The position numbers and the translations under genes were made by a program. The notes under the pieces are model-generated. The model was not told the DNA's origin. It did not search any database and saw nothing but the letters and a program-made list of their open reading frames with translations. From contig CANJNE010000010.1 of assembly GCA_947475275.1 (NCBI GenBank), positions 1 through 46,222 of the forward strand: a stretch of 46,222 nt of DNA, given 5' to 3'. The stretch comes from Flavobacteriales bacterium (lineage in GTDB: Bacteria; Bacteroidota; Bacteroidia; Flavobacteriales_D; Crocinitomicaceae). Below are positions 35,636 to 43,868 of this stretch, in pieces. Positions within the stretch are counted from its first letter, which is position 1; the number at the start of each line of letters is the position of its first letter.

Positions 35636-36058
35636 TTATGTTTCACGTGAAACAAATAAAGCCAAATATTTATCCTCCATTGTTCTCATTAGCATTTTCT
35701 CCTCATCAGTCTTATCTACAAAACCACACAAATGTAGAACTGCATGAACCATAACCCTTAACAGCTCTTGGAAATACATTACACCCAAAACACTTGCATT
35801 ATCCTTTACCCGATCAACTGATATAAATACATCAGATAGAATTATATCACGGCTATAATCAAACGTTATTACATCGGTATAATAATCATGGTTCAAGTAT
35901 TTATTATTAACATCAAGTAGATAGTCATCAGAACAAAACACAAAATTAACACAATCCAGGTTTTTATTCTGGTCTGAAATTACACCATTAATCCATGATT
36001 CAACATCACGATAATTGATATCATAACCTATAACAGATACTTCATTAAAAGTTATCAA
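35636..36058 (-). CDS. ybeY: Endoribonuclease YbeY (rRNA maturation factor)
   Basis: YbeY is a metal-dependent RNase needed for 16S rRNA 3'-end maturation and ribosome quality control. The 140 residues fit the Bacteroidota form. NHDYYTDVITFDY (residues 56-68) is conserved, and the metal site HAVLHLCGFVDK has His105, His109 and Asp115. Asp replaces the third His of E. coli, so the ligand set is H-x3-H-x5-D. The last codons (VSRET) are encoded by the perfect parS sequence. It sits two bases after the RsbW-like gene and 30 bases before mnmG. Confidence 0.93.
   Translation of the reverse strand: MITFNEVSVIGYDINYRDVESWINGVISDQNKNLDCVNFVFCSDDYLLDVNNKYLNHDYYTDVITFDYSRDIILSDVFISVDRVKDNASVLGVMYFQELLRVMVHAVLHLCGFVDKTDEEKMLMRTMEDKYLALFVSRET
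35639..35654. other. parS ParB-binding site, perfect 16-mer
   Basis: TGTTTCACGTGAAACA is an exact match to the Bacillus-type parS palindrome. It lies within the last codons and stop of ybeY, upstream of the mnmG start. Such a 16-base match has a low chance of arising at random, and a second near-perfect copy 1.93 kb away makes a true ParB site likely. Confidence 0.85.
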
Positions 36059-36060
36059 AC

Positions 36061-36474
36061 CTACTTCTTGAAGTAAATATAAACATGACTACCGCCGTGT
36101 GAATAAACGACCTCATCCGCCAGTGACCTCATTAAGAAAACACCACGCCCATTCTCTTTAAGCATGTTCTCTGGAGAAGTTGGATCAGGTAAATTATCAT
36201 AATCGAATCCAACACCTTGATCTTTAATTGCATAGCAAAACTCATCTTTATTATCACCAACCAAAACAGAGACAATCAAACTAGTTGACTTCTTGTTTCC
36301 GTGTTCAATCGCATTGTTAACGGCCTCAGTAACAGCTATTAGGATGTTACCATAAGCATCCTCATTAATTCCTAAATCACCGCACGAATGCGTTATTAAT
36401 GACTCTACCTTATTCATTTCATCATAACTAGAAGCAATTGAAACCTCTCTTATAACAACAAAACCATCTTTCAT
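36061..36474 (-). CDS. RsbW/SpoIIAB-like ATP-binding regulatory protein (HATPase_c_2)
   Basis: This 137-residue GHKL ATPase resembles anti-sigma-factor serine kinases. The N box EAVNNAIEHGNK (near residue 47), G1 box DQGVGFDYDN (near 95) and G2 box GRGVFLMRSLADEV (near 115) are complete, so ATP binding is expected. Relatives either phosphorylate an anti-anti-sigma protein or bind a sigma factor. No STAS-domain partner, phosphatase or sigma factor is encoded nearby. It lies 21 bases after the DUF4175 gene and two bases before ybeY, in the same operon, so its partner is unknown. Confidence 0.88.
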   Translation of the reverse strand: MKDGFVVIREVSIASSYDEMNKVESLITHSCGDLGINEDAYGNILIAVTEAVNNAIEHGNKKSTSLIVSVLVGDNKDEFCYAIKDQGVGFDYDNLPDPTSPENMLKENGRGVFLMRSLADEVVYSHGGSHVYIYFKK

Positions 36475-36495
36475 AAAAGAAATAATATTGTTCCA

Positions 36496-39400
36496 TTAAA
36501 AACTGTTGTTGAAGTACTCATTAGCTTTATCCTTATAATACTTTTTATAGACAGGATCTATGGTTTTTAATAATTCTATTTGTTTTAATTTCTCTCGGTT
36601 ATACTCATCGAATCGAATTTTGTTTCCATCCTGAACACTTTTTCCCGTAGTTGATTCACGTTTCTCTTCAAAACCCCTTTCTAATATAGCTTTTTCACTT
36701 TCTAATAACCTGGTCAAAATATTCTTTTGACGCGTTAACATATCACTATTAAAAGACTTATTAATCAAATCAGACTCTTGCTTTTCCAAGTCCTTTATAA
36801 GATCATTCAAGGCATTTCCCTGACCCTGTCCTTCTTTATTTAACTGTTGCTTTAACTCTTCCAAACGCTGCCTAATTGCCGTCTGCTCGGCTGCCATCTT
36901 AGCTATTTGCTCATTACTTAAACCCAGCATATTCTGACCATCCTTCCCTTGGCCCTTACCGTCTCCAGGACTCTTGCCTTCTTTACCTTGACCTTTTTGC
37001 ATTTGCTCTAGTTGTTTTTGCAACATTTGTTTCATATCACCGGGTGTCATAGAAGAGCCCGGTTTAGGCTTACCTTTTCCACCAGGATTGTTACAACTAC
37101 CTGAACCCTGTTGAATACTTTGCATTTGTTGTTGCATGCTCTGCAAGCTTTCATTAAGCAATAAAGCAAGGTTGTTATAAGAGGTCATAACAAGCTGCTG
37201 ATGCATTTGCAATTCCCTTTTCATGTGCTCGTCAATATCTTCTACGCTCAAAGATAAATTGTCTTCAATACTTGCCAATTCAGCATCTATGAACGTTGCT
37301 ATTTTCGGTTGGCGCTTAGCAAGTGCCAACAAACTGTCTTTTACAATTTTCGTATCATCAATTATCTTTCGTTGCCTACGTCCATATTTACGATAAGACG
37401 GATCACTATCACTAATACGATTAAAAGAACTAATTAAATCCTCCTGATCAAAACTTAATGTCATCAAACTCTCTAAAATCATTCTTAAGGCGTCTATATC
37501 TTCTTCTTGCTGTTGCTGATTAGCCGCTTGTTGGGCAGCGTCCATTTCTTCAGCCATTTTTTTCATGCCATCAGCGGCAGATTTCTGATTTTGTGCAGCC
37601 TTACTTGCTTTTTGATTCGATAGGTTGTCTTCTGCATTATTAAGATCGTCCGAAACATCCTGTTCATTCTCGTCCATATTATCCAATTCCATTGGCTGCT
37701 CCAATTCTTGATTCAATTCTTTTAGTTTTTCTATATCCTCTTTTAGCTCATCAAACTTTTCATTTATCGCTTTTTGTTCTTCCGTTGCGCTCTCATTTGA
37801 TATACTTTTATTCTCAACCTGTTCCTTTAAGGCCTCCTGCTCTTCTGACAATTCTTTAAGTTCGCTTTCTATATCATCAATCTTTTCATTTACCTGAAGA
37901 CGCTTTAACATCTCTAAACTTCTATCCAATTGCTTTTTTAAATCTTCGGAAGACTGATCAATATCATCTAGTTTTTCTTGCATTTGCTCCCTATTATTTT
38001 CTCTCATCAACTTTTCCAACTCATCAAGTAAATTTTTTAACTCATCGTCCATTAATTCTTGTAAAAGCTTATCTATTAGCTCTTGTTTTTCAAGAATCGT
38101 AGGATCTATTTCAGAAAGTTGATTTTTCTCATCTTTACTCAACTGCATTTGATTCTGAAGTTGCTCAAGATTATTTATTATCTGCTGTTGTTCTTCCTTT
38201 AATTGGTTGACTTTGTTCAATTTATTCCAATCCGTAGATTTTGAATTTAAAGCTTCATTTTTCAGTTTTTCCACTTTCTTTTGAAAGTCATCTGTTTTTT
38301 GCAACAACTCGGACAAATCCGCTTTAACTTGTTCTTGCTCATCTTCTCTTTTATCATTCAATTCTTGAAGGGTAGGTAGTTGGTATGTAAAAATTTGGCT
38401 TTTTGTGGACTTAGCACCATTTACACCATCATTATCAGACACTATAAAATAATACTCTATTTTATCGTTTATTTTTACATTTTCCCTTCTGAAATCTACA
38501 GCAAAATCAAAAGGTAAATCAAAACCCGAAACAGACCTAACGGACATCCTGTTATTCTTTTTAGAACCATCTTTAGATATTATAGTATAAACAAAAGTTA
38601 AGTTTGATAAACCATAATCATCACTAACCCTACCATTAAAAAACCTCAATCCATCACCAGCAGAATCACAAGTTTCTTGAACAAAAACATCAGGATAAGC
38701 ATCTTTAATAACATCAATATAAACCTTTGAGCTATCCATTTTATTCTGGTACTTATTATGCATATTTAATTTTATAGATAACGGTTCCTTTATCCTTTTT
38801 ACAATTCTAAAACCATCATTGGCGTATCTCGTTTGCTTACCATTTAAAGATACATCTGTAAACTTCGTGTTCTTTGTTGAAACGTTCCACTCTATTTCTG
38901 TACCCTCAGGTAGTGTCAAATCACCAGCATTCTGAATAATTTCATCAGTCTTACCTAAGTACTTTGGATAATGAATTTTTGCTTCAAACTTTCCTATTAC
39001 ACTCTTACCAAAAACGGTTAAACCAAATTTAGGGCTAGTCACTTCATTCGCTTCAAAATAAAAATTACCGGATTGTTTTGGCTTTTTAATAATTCCCTTA
39101 AAATAATTTCGGGAGACTTTTTCCATAAGTACTTTACCATTATCGGATACCATATAAACAAAATCGGGAAGTTCATCGCCCTTTATTTGGACTTCGACAG
39201 GTAAATCGTTCCCCTCTTCGAGAACCAAATTTTTCGTTTTAAGGACATAGCTAAATGGGGGTGGGTCTTTGTATTCCTTATTGTAATTTAAAACGCGCTC
39301 ACCTCCCCTAAGAAACAATGAAGGGGCTGCAATACCTATAGCAATGAATATAACAAAAAGGGGTATCAAATATTTTGCATACCTTCTATTCGCTCCATAA

Positions 39401-39846
39401 TCCACTGCGGTTGAAAAAGAAAATTTGCTAAGTTTTTCAGAACGCTGGGAAACACTTGCTCTTAACAATTCAACATTTCCTTCGTTCATTTCTAAATTTT
39501 CATGCAGCTGAAGCGTGTTCTTCAATCTATCTGAAATTTCAGGGAAAAAAGACCCTATTATTTCTGCAGCTTGGTGTCTATTAATTCTCCTTCCAAAAGA
39601 ATAAAGCTTTAACAGTGGTCTTAAAAAAAAGTAGAGCAAAATAACAGTGTTCAGACCTATAAATGAGAAAAATAAAAACGCCCTAAACCATGAAGCAAAA
39701 CGCCCATAAAATTCTACAGATGTTGCTACCAAAAAGGAAGTTAACAATACTACTATGAATAGTAGAACACCTTTTAACATTTGATTTTTATAATATTTGC
39801 GTATGAACGCATCTATTTGTTCTAATAATCTTTCAAAAGAATTCAT
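36496..39846 (-). CDS. Large membrane-anchored, Gln/Glu-rich coiled-coil protein (DUF4175-like)
   Basis: The 1116-residue protein is typical in length for the uncharacterised Bacteroidota DUF4175 group. Three membrane helices are visible near residues 24-45, 52-74 and 155-176. A beta-rich periplasmic-type region follows (about 190-500), with repeated Ig-like strands. Long coiled-coil helices rich in Glu, Gln, Lys and Leu then run from about 505 to 730, then a Gln-rich segment and a Gly/Lys-rich low-complexity stretch (near 930-980). The C-terminus is again helical. No enzyme motif is seen. It is the first gene of the operon with the RsbW-like ATPase, ybeY and mnmG, and divergent from gltX. 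The function is unknown; an envelope or structural role is plausible. Confidence 0.8.
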   Translation of the reverse strand: MNSFERLLEQIDAFIRKYYKNQMLKGVLLFIVVLLTSFLVATSVEFYGRFASWFRAFLFFSFIGLNTVILLYFFLRPLLKLYSFGRRINRHQAAEIIGSFFPEISDRLKNTLQLHENLEMNEGNVELLRASVSQRSEKLSKFSFSTAVDYGANRRYAKYLIPLFVIFIAIGIAAPSLFLRGGERVLNYNKEYKDPPPFSYVLKTKNLVLEEGNDLPVEVQIKGDELPDFVYMVSDNGKVLMEKVSRNYFKGIIKKPKQSGNFYFEANEVTSPKFGLTVFGKSVIGKFEAKIHYPKYLGKTDEIIQNAGDLTLPEGTEIEWNVSTKNTKFTDVSLNGKQTRYANDGFRIVKRIKEPLSIKLNMHNKYQNKMDSSKVYIDVIKDAYPDVFVQETCDSAGDGLRFFNGRVSDDYGLSNLTFVYTIISKDGSKKNNRMSVRSVSGFDLPFDFAVDFRRENVKINDKIEYYFIVSDNDGVNGAKSTKSQIFTYQLPTLQELNDKREDEQEQVKADLSELLQKTDDFQKKVEKLKNEALNSKSTDWNKLNKVNQLKEEQQQIINNLEQLQNQMQLSKDEKNQLSEIDPTILEKQELIDKLLQELMDDELKNLLDELEKLMRENNREQMQEKLDDIDQSSEDLKKQLDRSLEMLKRLQVNEKIDDIESELKELSEEQEALKEQVENKSISNESATEEQKAINEKFDELKEDIEKLKELNQELEQPMELDNMDENEQDVSDDLNNAEDNLSNQKASKAAQNQKSAADGMKKMAEEMDAAQQAANQQQQEEDIDALRMILESLMTLSFDQEDLISSFNRISDSDPSYRKYGRRQRKIIDDTKIVKDSLLALAKRQPKIATFIDAELASIEDNLSLSVEDIDEHMKRELQMHQQLVMTSYNNLALLLNESLQSMQQQMQSIQQGSGSCNNPGGKGKPKPGSSMTPGDMKQMLQKQLEQMQKGQGKEGKSPGDGKGQGKDGQNMLGLSNEQIAKMAAEQTAIRQRLEELKQQLNKEGQGQGNALNDLIKDLEKQESDLINKSFNSDMLTRQKNILTRLLESEKAILERGFEEKRESTTGKSVQDGNKIRFDEYNREKLKQIELLKTIDPVYKKYYKDKANEYFNNSF

Positions 39847-39993
39847 TGCTTTACTTTTTCACTAACTTTCTAAGGTAATACTTATTATTAGTTTGATTGA
39901 TTACATTTCATTTAAAGTTCGTTAAATAAGCCTAACCTTTATAAGCGGTCAAAAAGCCTTTTTTATGATTTCTGTTAAATGGTTTAAAGCTGT

Positions 39994-40001
39994 TATCTTT
40001 G
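39994..40001 (+). promoter_or_regulatory. -7 promoter box for gltX
   Basis: TATCTTTG exactly matches TAnnTTTG. It ends 15 bases before the ATG at 40017, so the leader is only about 10 bases. This also shows that the track's TTG start at 39999, inside the box, is not the real one. Confidence 0.6.
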
Positions 40002-40016
40002 CAAAAAAAACTTCTT

Positions 40017-41528
40017 ATGTCCAATAACACTGTAAGGGTAAGATTTGCTCCTTCACCAACAGGTCCCCTTCATATGGGGGGAGTACGAACAGCACTTTAT
40101 AATTATTTGTTTGCTAAAAAATATAATGGAACATTTATCATTCGTATAGAAGATACAGACCAGACTCGATTTGTTTCGGGGGCTCAAGATTATATTTTAG
40201 AATCACTCAAATGGTGCGGAATAGAACCAACCGAAGGGCCTGGTATAGGAGGCGCGTTTGGTCCTTATGTGCAGTCTGAGAGAAAGCATTTATACAAACC
40301 TTATGCTGAACAACTTATAGAGGAAGGTAAAGCATATTATGCCTTTGACACAGCTGAAGAGCTTGAAACAGTAAGAGAGAAAGCTAAACTCATGGGAATG
40401 CCCAATTGGCAATACAACCATGTCACAAGAAGTAGCATGAAAAATTCATTAACCCTCTCTCAAGATCAAGTTAATGAACTACTTGATAAAGAAACACCAT
40501 ATGTTATTCGAATGAAAATGCCTAGAAATCAAGACGTTAGGTTCGAAGATATTATAAGGGGTTGGGTGGTTGTTAATACCAATAACCTCGACGATAAAGT
40601 ACTATTCAAGAGTGATGGAATGCCAACGTATCACCTTGCCAATATCGTTGATGACCACTTGATGGAAATATCTCATGTTATACGCGGTGAAGAATGGTTA
40701 CCCTCAGCGCCTTTGCACTTTCTATTATATGACGCTTTTGGTTGGGAGTGTCCAAAATTCGCTCATTTACCTTTATTACTTCGTCCTGATGGAAACGGAA
40801 AACTCTCTAAAAGAGATGGCGATCGACTAGGGTTTCCAGTTTTTCCATTAGACTGGAGAACTGAAGAGGGAGAATTGTATTCTGGATACAGGGAGAAGGG
40901 ATATTTTCCTGGAGCATTCATAAATATGTTGGCCTTTTTAGGGTGGAACCCAGGAACCCAGCAAGAAATTTTTTCTTTAGAAGAACTATCCGAGGCATTT
41001 ACTTTAGATCGCGTATCAAAAGCGGGGGCAAAGTTTGACCCTGACAAAACGAAATGGTTTCAGCAACAATATTTGCGCGCCATCTCCAATGATGAATTAG
41101 GCAAATTAATCCAAGAAAAAAACTTATCGTCATTTGATTTAGAAAAACTTGAAGGTATTGCTTCTCTAATGAAGGAGCGCGCTACATTTATTGAGGATAT
41201 TCTTTCAGAAGGACATTACCTCTTTGAAAGACCCACAACTTTTGATGAAACCCTAATTCAAAAAAAATGGAACGAACAAGCAAGAGCGTTGCTCAAAGAC
41301 TGGAAAATAGTTCTACATAATTTAAACAACTTCGATAAAGAACAAATTGAAGAATCTTTTAAAAATTTTCTGTCTGAGCGAAATTTAAATACTGGAATGT
41401 TTTTACCTATTTTCCGACTGGCTTTAACGGGTACGGGGATGGGGCCCAGCATGTTTGATATTTCTGATTTCTTAGGAAAACAGGAGTGTTTGGAACGAAT
41501 TGATATTGCTCTAGAACAACTTCCATAA
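40017..41528 (+). CDS. gltX: Glutamyl-tRNA synthetase
   Basis: This class I aminoacyl-tRNA synthetase charges tRNA(Glu). I choose ATG 40017 (MSNNTVRVRFAPSPTGPLHMGG), giving 503 residues. The track's M is a TTG six codons earlier. The HIGH-type motif is PLHMGGV at about residues 17-23, and the KMSKS-type motif is KLSKRDGDR near residue 260. IRIEDTDQTRF and FLGWNPGTQQEIF are further signatures. folB follows 16 bases downstream. Its product also feeds HemA (gene at 1939-3177), which uses glutamyl-tRNA. Confidence 0.97.
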   Translation: MSNNTVRVRFAPSPTGPLHMGGVRTALYNYLFAKKYNGTFIIRIEDTDQTRFVSGAQDYILESLKWCGIEPTEGPGIGGAFGPYVQSERKHLYKPYAEQLIEEGKAYYAFDTAEELETVREKAKLMGMPNWQYNHVTRSSMKNSLTLSQDQVNELLDKETPYVIRMKMPRNQDVRFEDIIRGWVVVNTNNLDDKVLFKSDGMPTYHLANIVDDHLMEISHVIRGEEWLPSAPLHFLLYDAFGWECPKFAHLPLLLRPDGNGKLSKRDGDRLGFPVFPLDWRTEEGELYSGYREKGYFPGAFINMLAFLGWNPGTQQEIFSLEELSEAFTLDRVSKAGAKFDPDKTKWFQQQYLRAISNDELGKLIQEKNLSSFDLEKLEGIASLMKERATFIEDILSEGHYLFERPTTFDETLIQKKWNEQARALLKDWKIVLHNLNNFDKEQIEESFKNFLSERNLNTGMFLPIFRLALTGTGMGPSMFDISDFLGKQECLERIDIALEQLP

Positions 41529-41544
41529 CAAAGTTTATCTTTAT

Positions 41545-41901
41545 ATGAAACACATTATTCACGTAAATGGCATCAAATTATATGCTTTTCACGGTTGTTT
41601 ACCCGAGGAAGAAAAAATAGGCGGCCATTATCGTGTTGATGTTATGTTAAATACGGATTTTTCTGTTGCCGCCCAAACTGACGACCTCAACCAAACCGTC
41701 GATTACGTAATCGTCAATAAAATAGTCACAGAAGAAATGGCTATTCGTTCCAAGTTAATAGAGCACGTTGGCCATCGTATTGTTACTCGTTTAAAACTTG
41801 AGTTACCATCGATAGAAAAAGTTAAGTTAACAGTTACCAAAATTTCACCTCCAATAAATGGAGATGTTGACAACGTAGCAATAACAATAGATGAATTTTA
41901 A
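41545..41901 (+). CDS. folB: Dihydroneopterin aldolase
   Basis: FolB cleaves dihydroneopterin to 6-hydroxymethyl-dihydropterin and glycolaldehyde in folate synthesis. The 118 residues match the family. YAFHGCLPEEEKIGGHYRVDV (residues 13-33) is the active-site entry region, VDYVIVNKIV contacts the substrate, and VKLTVTKISPPI near residue 92 carries the catalytic lysine. It follows gltX by 16 bases, so the two are co-transcribed. A weak TATCTTTA before its ATG is too close to be a useful promoter. Confidence 0.94.
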   Translation: MKHIIHVNGIKLYAFHGCLPEEEKIGGHYRVDVMLNTDFSVAAQTDDLNQTVDYVIVNKIVTEEMAIRSKLIEHVGHRIVTRLKLELPSIEKVKLTVTKISPPINGDVDNVAITIDEF

Positions 41902-41932
41902 TTAATACCTTCCCAAACTCCAATTTTATTTT

Positions 41933-41940
41933 TAACTTTG
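41933..41940 (+). promoter_or_regulatory. -7 promoter box for tRNA-Cys
   Basis: TAACTTTG is an exact TAnnTTTG match, 7 bases before the mature tRNA 5' end, which leaves almost no 5' leader. No clear TTG is seen at -33. With the terminator behind it, this makes tRNA-Cys its own transcription unit. Confidence 0.6.
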
Positions 41941-41947
41941 TGACACC

Positions 41948-42018
41948 GGTCTCGTGGCCGAGCGGCTAGGCACCGGTCTGCAAAACCGCTTACTCCGGTT
42001 CGAATCCGGACGAGACCT
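41948..42018 (+). tRNA. tRNA-Cys (anticodon GCA)
   Basis: The 71-base cloverleaf has acceptor stem GGTCTCG/CGAGACC, D arm, anticodon loop CTGCAAA with anticodon GCA, T arm CCGGTTCGAATCCGG and the T73 discriminator typical of tRNA-Cys. CCA is not encoded. The outermost anticodon-stem pair (27-43) is C-C, a mismatch; the other four pairs are canonical. Confidence 0.96.
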
Positions 42019-42019
42019 C

Positions 42020-42043
42020 AAAACCCCGCTTTGGGGTTTTTTT
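42020..42043 (+). terminator. Terminator of tRNA-Cys
   Basis: AAAACCCC, loop GCTTT, GGGGTTTTTTT (42020-42043) directly follows the tRNA. It is a strong Rho-independent terminator that separates the tRNA from the next operon. Confidence 0.94.
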
Positions 42044-42062
42044 ATGTTACAAAGCCACTTTA

Positions 42063-42089
42063 TTGAAATCAAAATAAGGTGTACCTTTG
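42063..42089 (+). promoter_or_regulatory. Promoter for the four-gene SDR/CPBP operon
   Basis: TTG (42063-42065) and TACCTTTG (42082-42089), 16 bases apart, are a near-consensus Bacteroidota -33/-7 pair. Transcription would start near 42095, about 18 bases before the first ATG of the operon. Confidence 0.6.
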
Positions 42090-42112
42090 TTACTGCAATT
42101 GAAGTCTGAATT

Positions 42113-43111
42113 ATGGAAGTATTGGTTACTGGTCCGGATGGGGTGTTGGGAAGTAATTTAGTTAGGGAATTACTCAAAAGAAATTACAAGGTAAGCGTGT
42201 TTTTAGAGAAAGGAAAAGACCCTATCACCTTAAAAGAATTGCCTATTGATAGATACTTTGGGAACATCGTTGACTTTGAAGCGGTAAATAATGCCGTTAA
42301 AGGTAAAGATGCTGTTTTACATTGTGCTGCATCAACATCTGTCTTTCCTGCAAGGAATCCTATTGTAAACTCCGTTAATGTTAAAGGGACAGAAAACATT
42401 GTAAACAGTTGCATAGAAAATAAAATACAACGATTAATCTACGTTGGAACCGCCAATTCTTTTGCTTTCAGTAACGACATCAGTAACCCAGGAACAGAAA
42501 AAGGACCTTATTTATCAGAAAAATATGGTCTAGATTACATGGATTCCAAAAAACAGGCTCAAGAACTTGTACTCAAAGCTGTAAAAGAAAGAAATCTTCC
42601 TGCTATTGTTGTTAATCCTACATTTATGATTGGTCCCTATGATTCCAGACCCAGTTCTGGCGCAATGATCTTAGGGGTTTATCAAAGAAGGGTTCCTGGT
42701 TATACACTGGGGGGGAAAAATTATGTCGCTGTAAAAGATGTCGCTTATGCTATGGCTAATGCCATAACAATGGGCAGAATCGGAGAGTGTTATATCTTAG
42801 GAAACGCTAACCTAACTTATAAAGAAGCTTTTGAAACCATTGCCTCATCTGTTGGTGTAAAACCCCCAAAAAGAAAGCTATCCAATTTTATAGTAGTTAC
42901 TTATGGTACTTTAAACTCTTGGTTTGCTAAAATTTTTAAATATCATCCAGCGGTAACACGTGAGCTAGCAATAATCTCATGTGAAAAACATTTCTATTCT
43001 CCGGAAAAAGCTCGAAAAGAACTTTTATTGCCGGAAACACCTCTTTCCCAAGCTATAGAAGAGTGTTTTGAATGGTTCAAACAAAATGATTACCTAAATA
43101 AAAAATTATAA
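42113..43111 (+). CDS. Extended SDR (3-beta-HSD / dihydroflavonol-reductase-like NAD(P)-dependent reductase)
   Basis: This 332-residue extended short-chain dehydrogenase has the Rossmann loop TGPDGVLG (residues 6-13), the catalytic YMDSK (Tyr142-Lys146) and VNPTFMIGPYDSRPS near residue 168, typical of the 3-beta-hydroxysteroid/NAD-epimerase branch. It probably reduces a keto group on a lipid-like or other substrate. Its stop overlaps the next ATG by one base (TAATG). It is the first gene of a compact operon with a membrane protein of the CPBP group, a classical SDR and a seven-helix protein, so a membrane-lipid or isoprenoid modification is plausible. The actual substrate is unknown. Confidence 0.88.
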   Translation: MEVLVTGPDGVLGSNLVRELLKRNYKVSVFLEKGKDPITLKELPIDRYFGNIVDFEAVNNAVKGKDAVLHCAASTSVFPARNPIVNSVNVKGTENIVNSCIENKIQRLIYVGTANSFAFSNDISNPGTEKGPYLSEKYGLDYMDSKKQAQELVLKAVKERNLPAIVVNPTFMIGPYDSRPSSGAMILGVYQRRVPGYTLGGKNYVAVKDVAYAMANAITMGRIGECYILGNANLTYKEAFETIASSVGVKPPKRKLSNFIVVTYGTLNSWFAKIFKYHPAVTRELAIISCEKHFYSPEKARKELLLPETPLSQAIEECFEWFKQNDYLNKKL

Positions 43112-43866
43112 TGCAGCCACTTTATAAAGATTTATCATGGCTAAATTGGGATCCTATCAAATTGGTTAGTGTTCTTCCCATTATACTAACGCTTATTGGT
43201 TTCATTATTTTTTGGTTCATTTCCAAATCAGAAAAAATCAAAGAACTGTTTTATCTTAAACATGATGAGGACACGGCATCAGTCAAACACATATTTTTTA
43301 CAAAATATATTGGTTTCATTTCAATGGGCGTGATACCTACTGTCGTTTGTTTGATATTTATACCTAATTACAACTTAGCGGATTATGGATTAACAATAAT
43401 CCCATCGACCTTATTATTTTCCTTGTACTGGACAATGGGTTTGTGTGCCTTGGTTATTCCTCTTGCATATATAAGTGCTCAAAAACCCAAAAACCTCATC
43501 AATTATCCTCAAATGAGGGCTAAAATATGGACGAGAAAAACAGTCATCACCCATGCTTTTGGTTGGTTCATTTATCTTTTTGGATATGAGTTCATGTTTA
43601 GAGGACTTCTATTATTCCCTTTAGTTGATGCTATTGGTGTTTGGCCGGCTATTGCAGTAAACATTGCTTTATATTCAGCTACCCATATTCCTAAAGGATT
43701 AGACGAAACTATCGGGGCTATTCCTCTTGGATTGGTGTTATGCATATTAACTTTGGCCTCAGGAACTATATGGATTGCATTGTTTGTGCATGTTGCGATG
43801 GCTTGGACGAATTGTTTCACAGCCTTAAAATTTCACCCTGATATTCATTATCGTCCTAGAAGTTAA
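43111..43866 (+). CDS. CPBP-family intramembrane protein (Abi/Rce1-type glutamic protease fold)
   Basis: This polytopic 251-residue membrane protein has the three conserved CPBP motifs. Motif 1 is YEFMFRGL, with Glu160 and Arg164 (a Tyr replaces the first Glu of the usual EExxxR). Motif 2 is SATHIP, with His192. Motif 3 is HVAMAWTN, with His227 and Asn234. The family includes CAAX prenyl-protease relatives and bacteriocin immunity or processing proteins. Whether this member cleaves anything is unknown. The start overlaps the previous stop (TAATG), so translation is coupled to the upstream SDR, and the next SDR starts after two bases. Confidence 0.85.
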   Translation: MQPLYKDLSWLNWDPIKLVSVLPIILTLIGFIIFWFISKSEKIKELFYLKHDEDTASVKHIFFTKYIGFISMGVIPTVVCLIFIPNYNLADYGLTIIPSTLLFSLYWTMGLCALVIPLAYISAQKPKNLINYPQMRAKIWTRKTVITHAFGWFIYLFGYEFMFRGLLLFPLVDAIGVWPAIAVNIALYSATHIPKGLDETIGAIPLGLVLCILTLASGTIWIALFVHVAMAWTNCFTALKFHPDIHYRPRS

Positions 43867-43868
43867 AC

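Noticed and set aside
39847-40016. Possible origin of replication between divergent DUF4175 and gltX genes
   Set aside because: The gap is 170 bases with no TTATNCACA DnaA boxes and no AT-rich 13-mer repeats. The gltX promoter explains the content.
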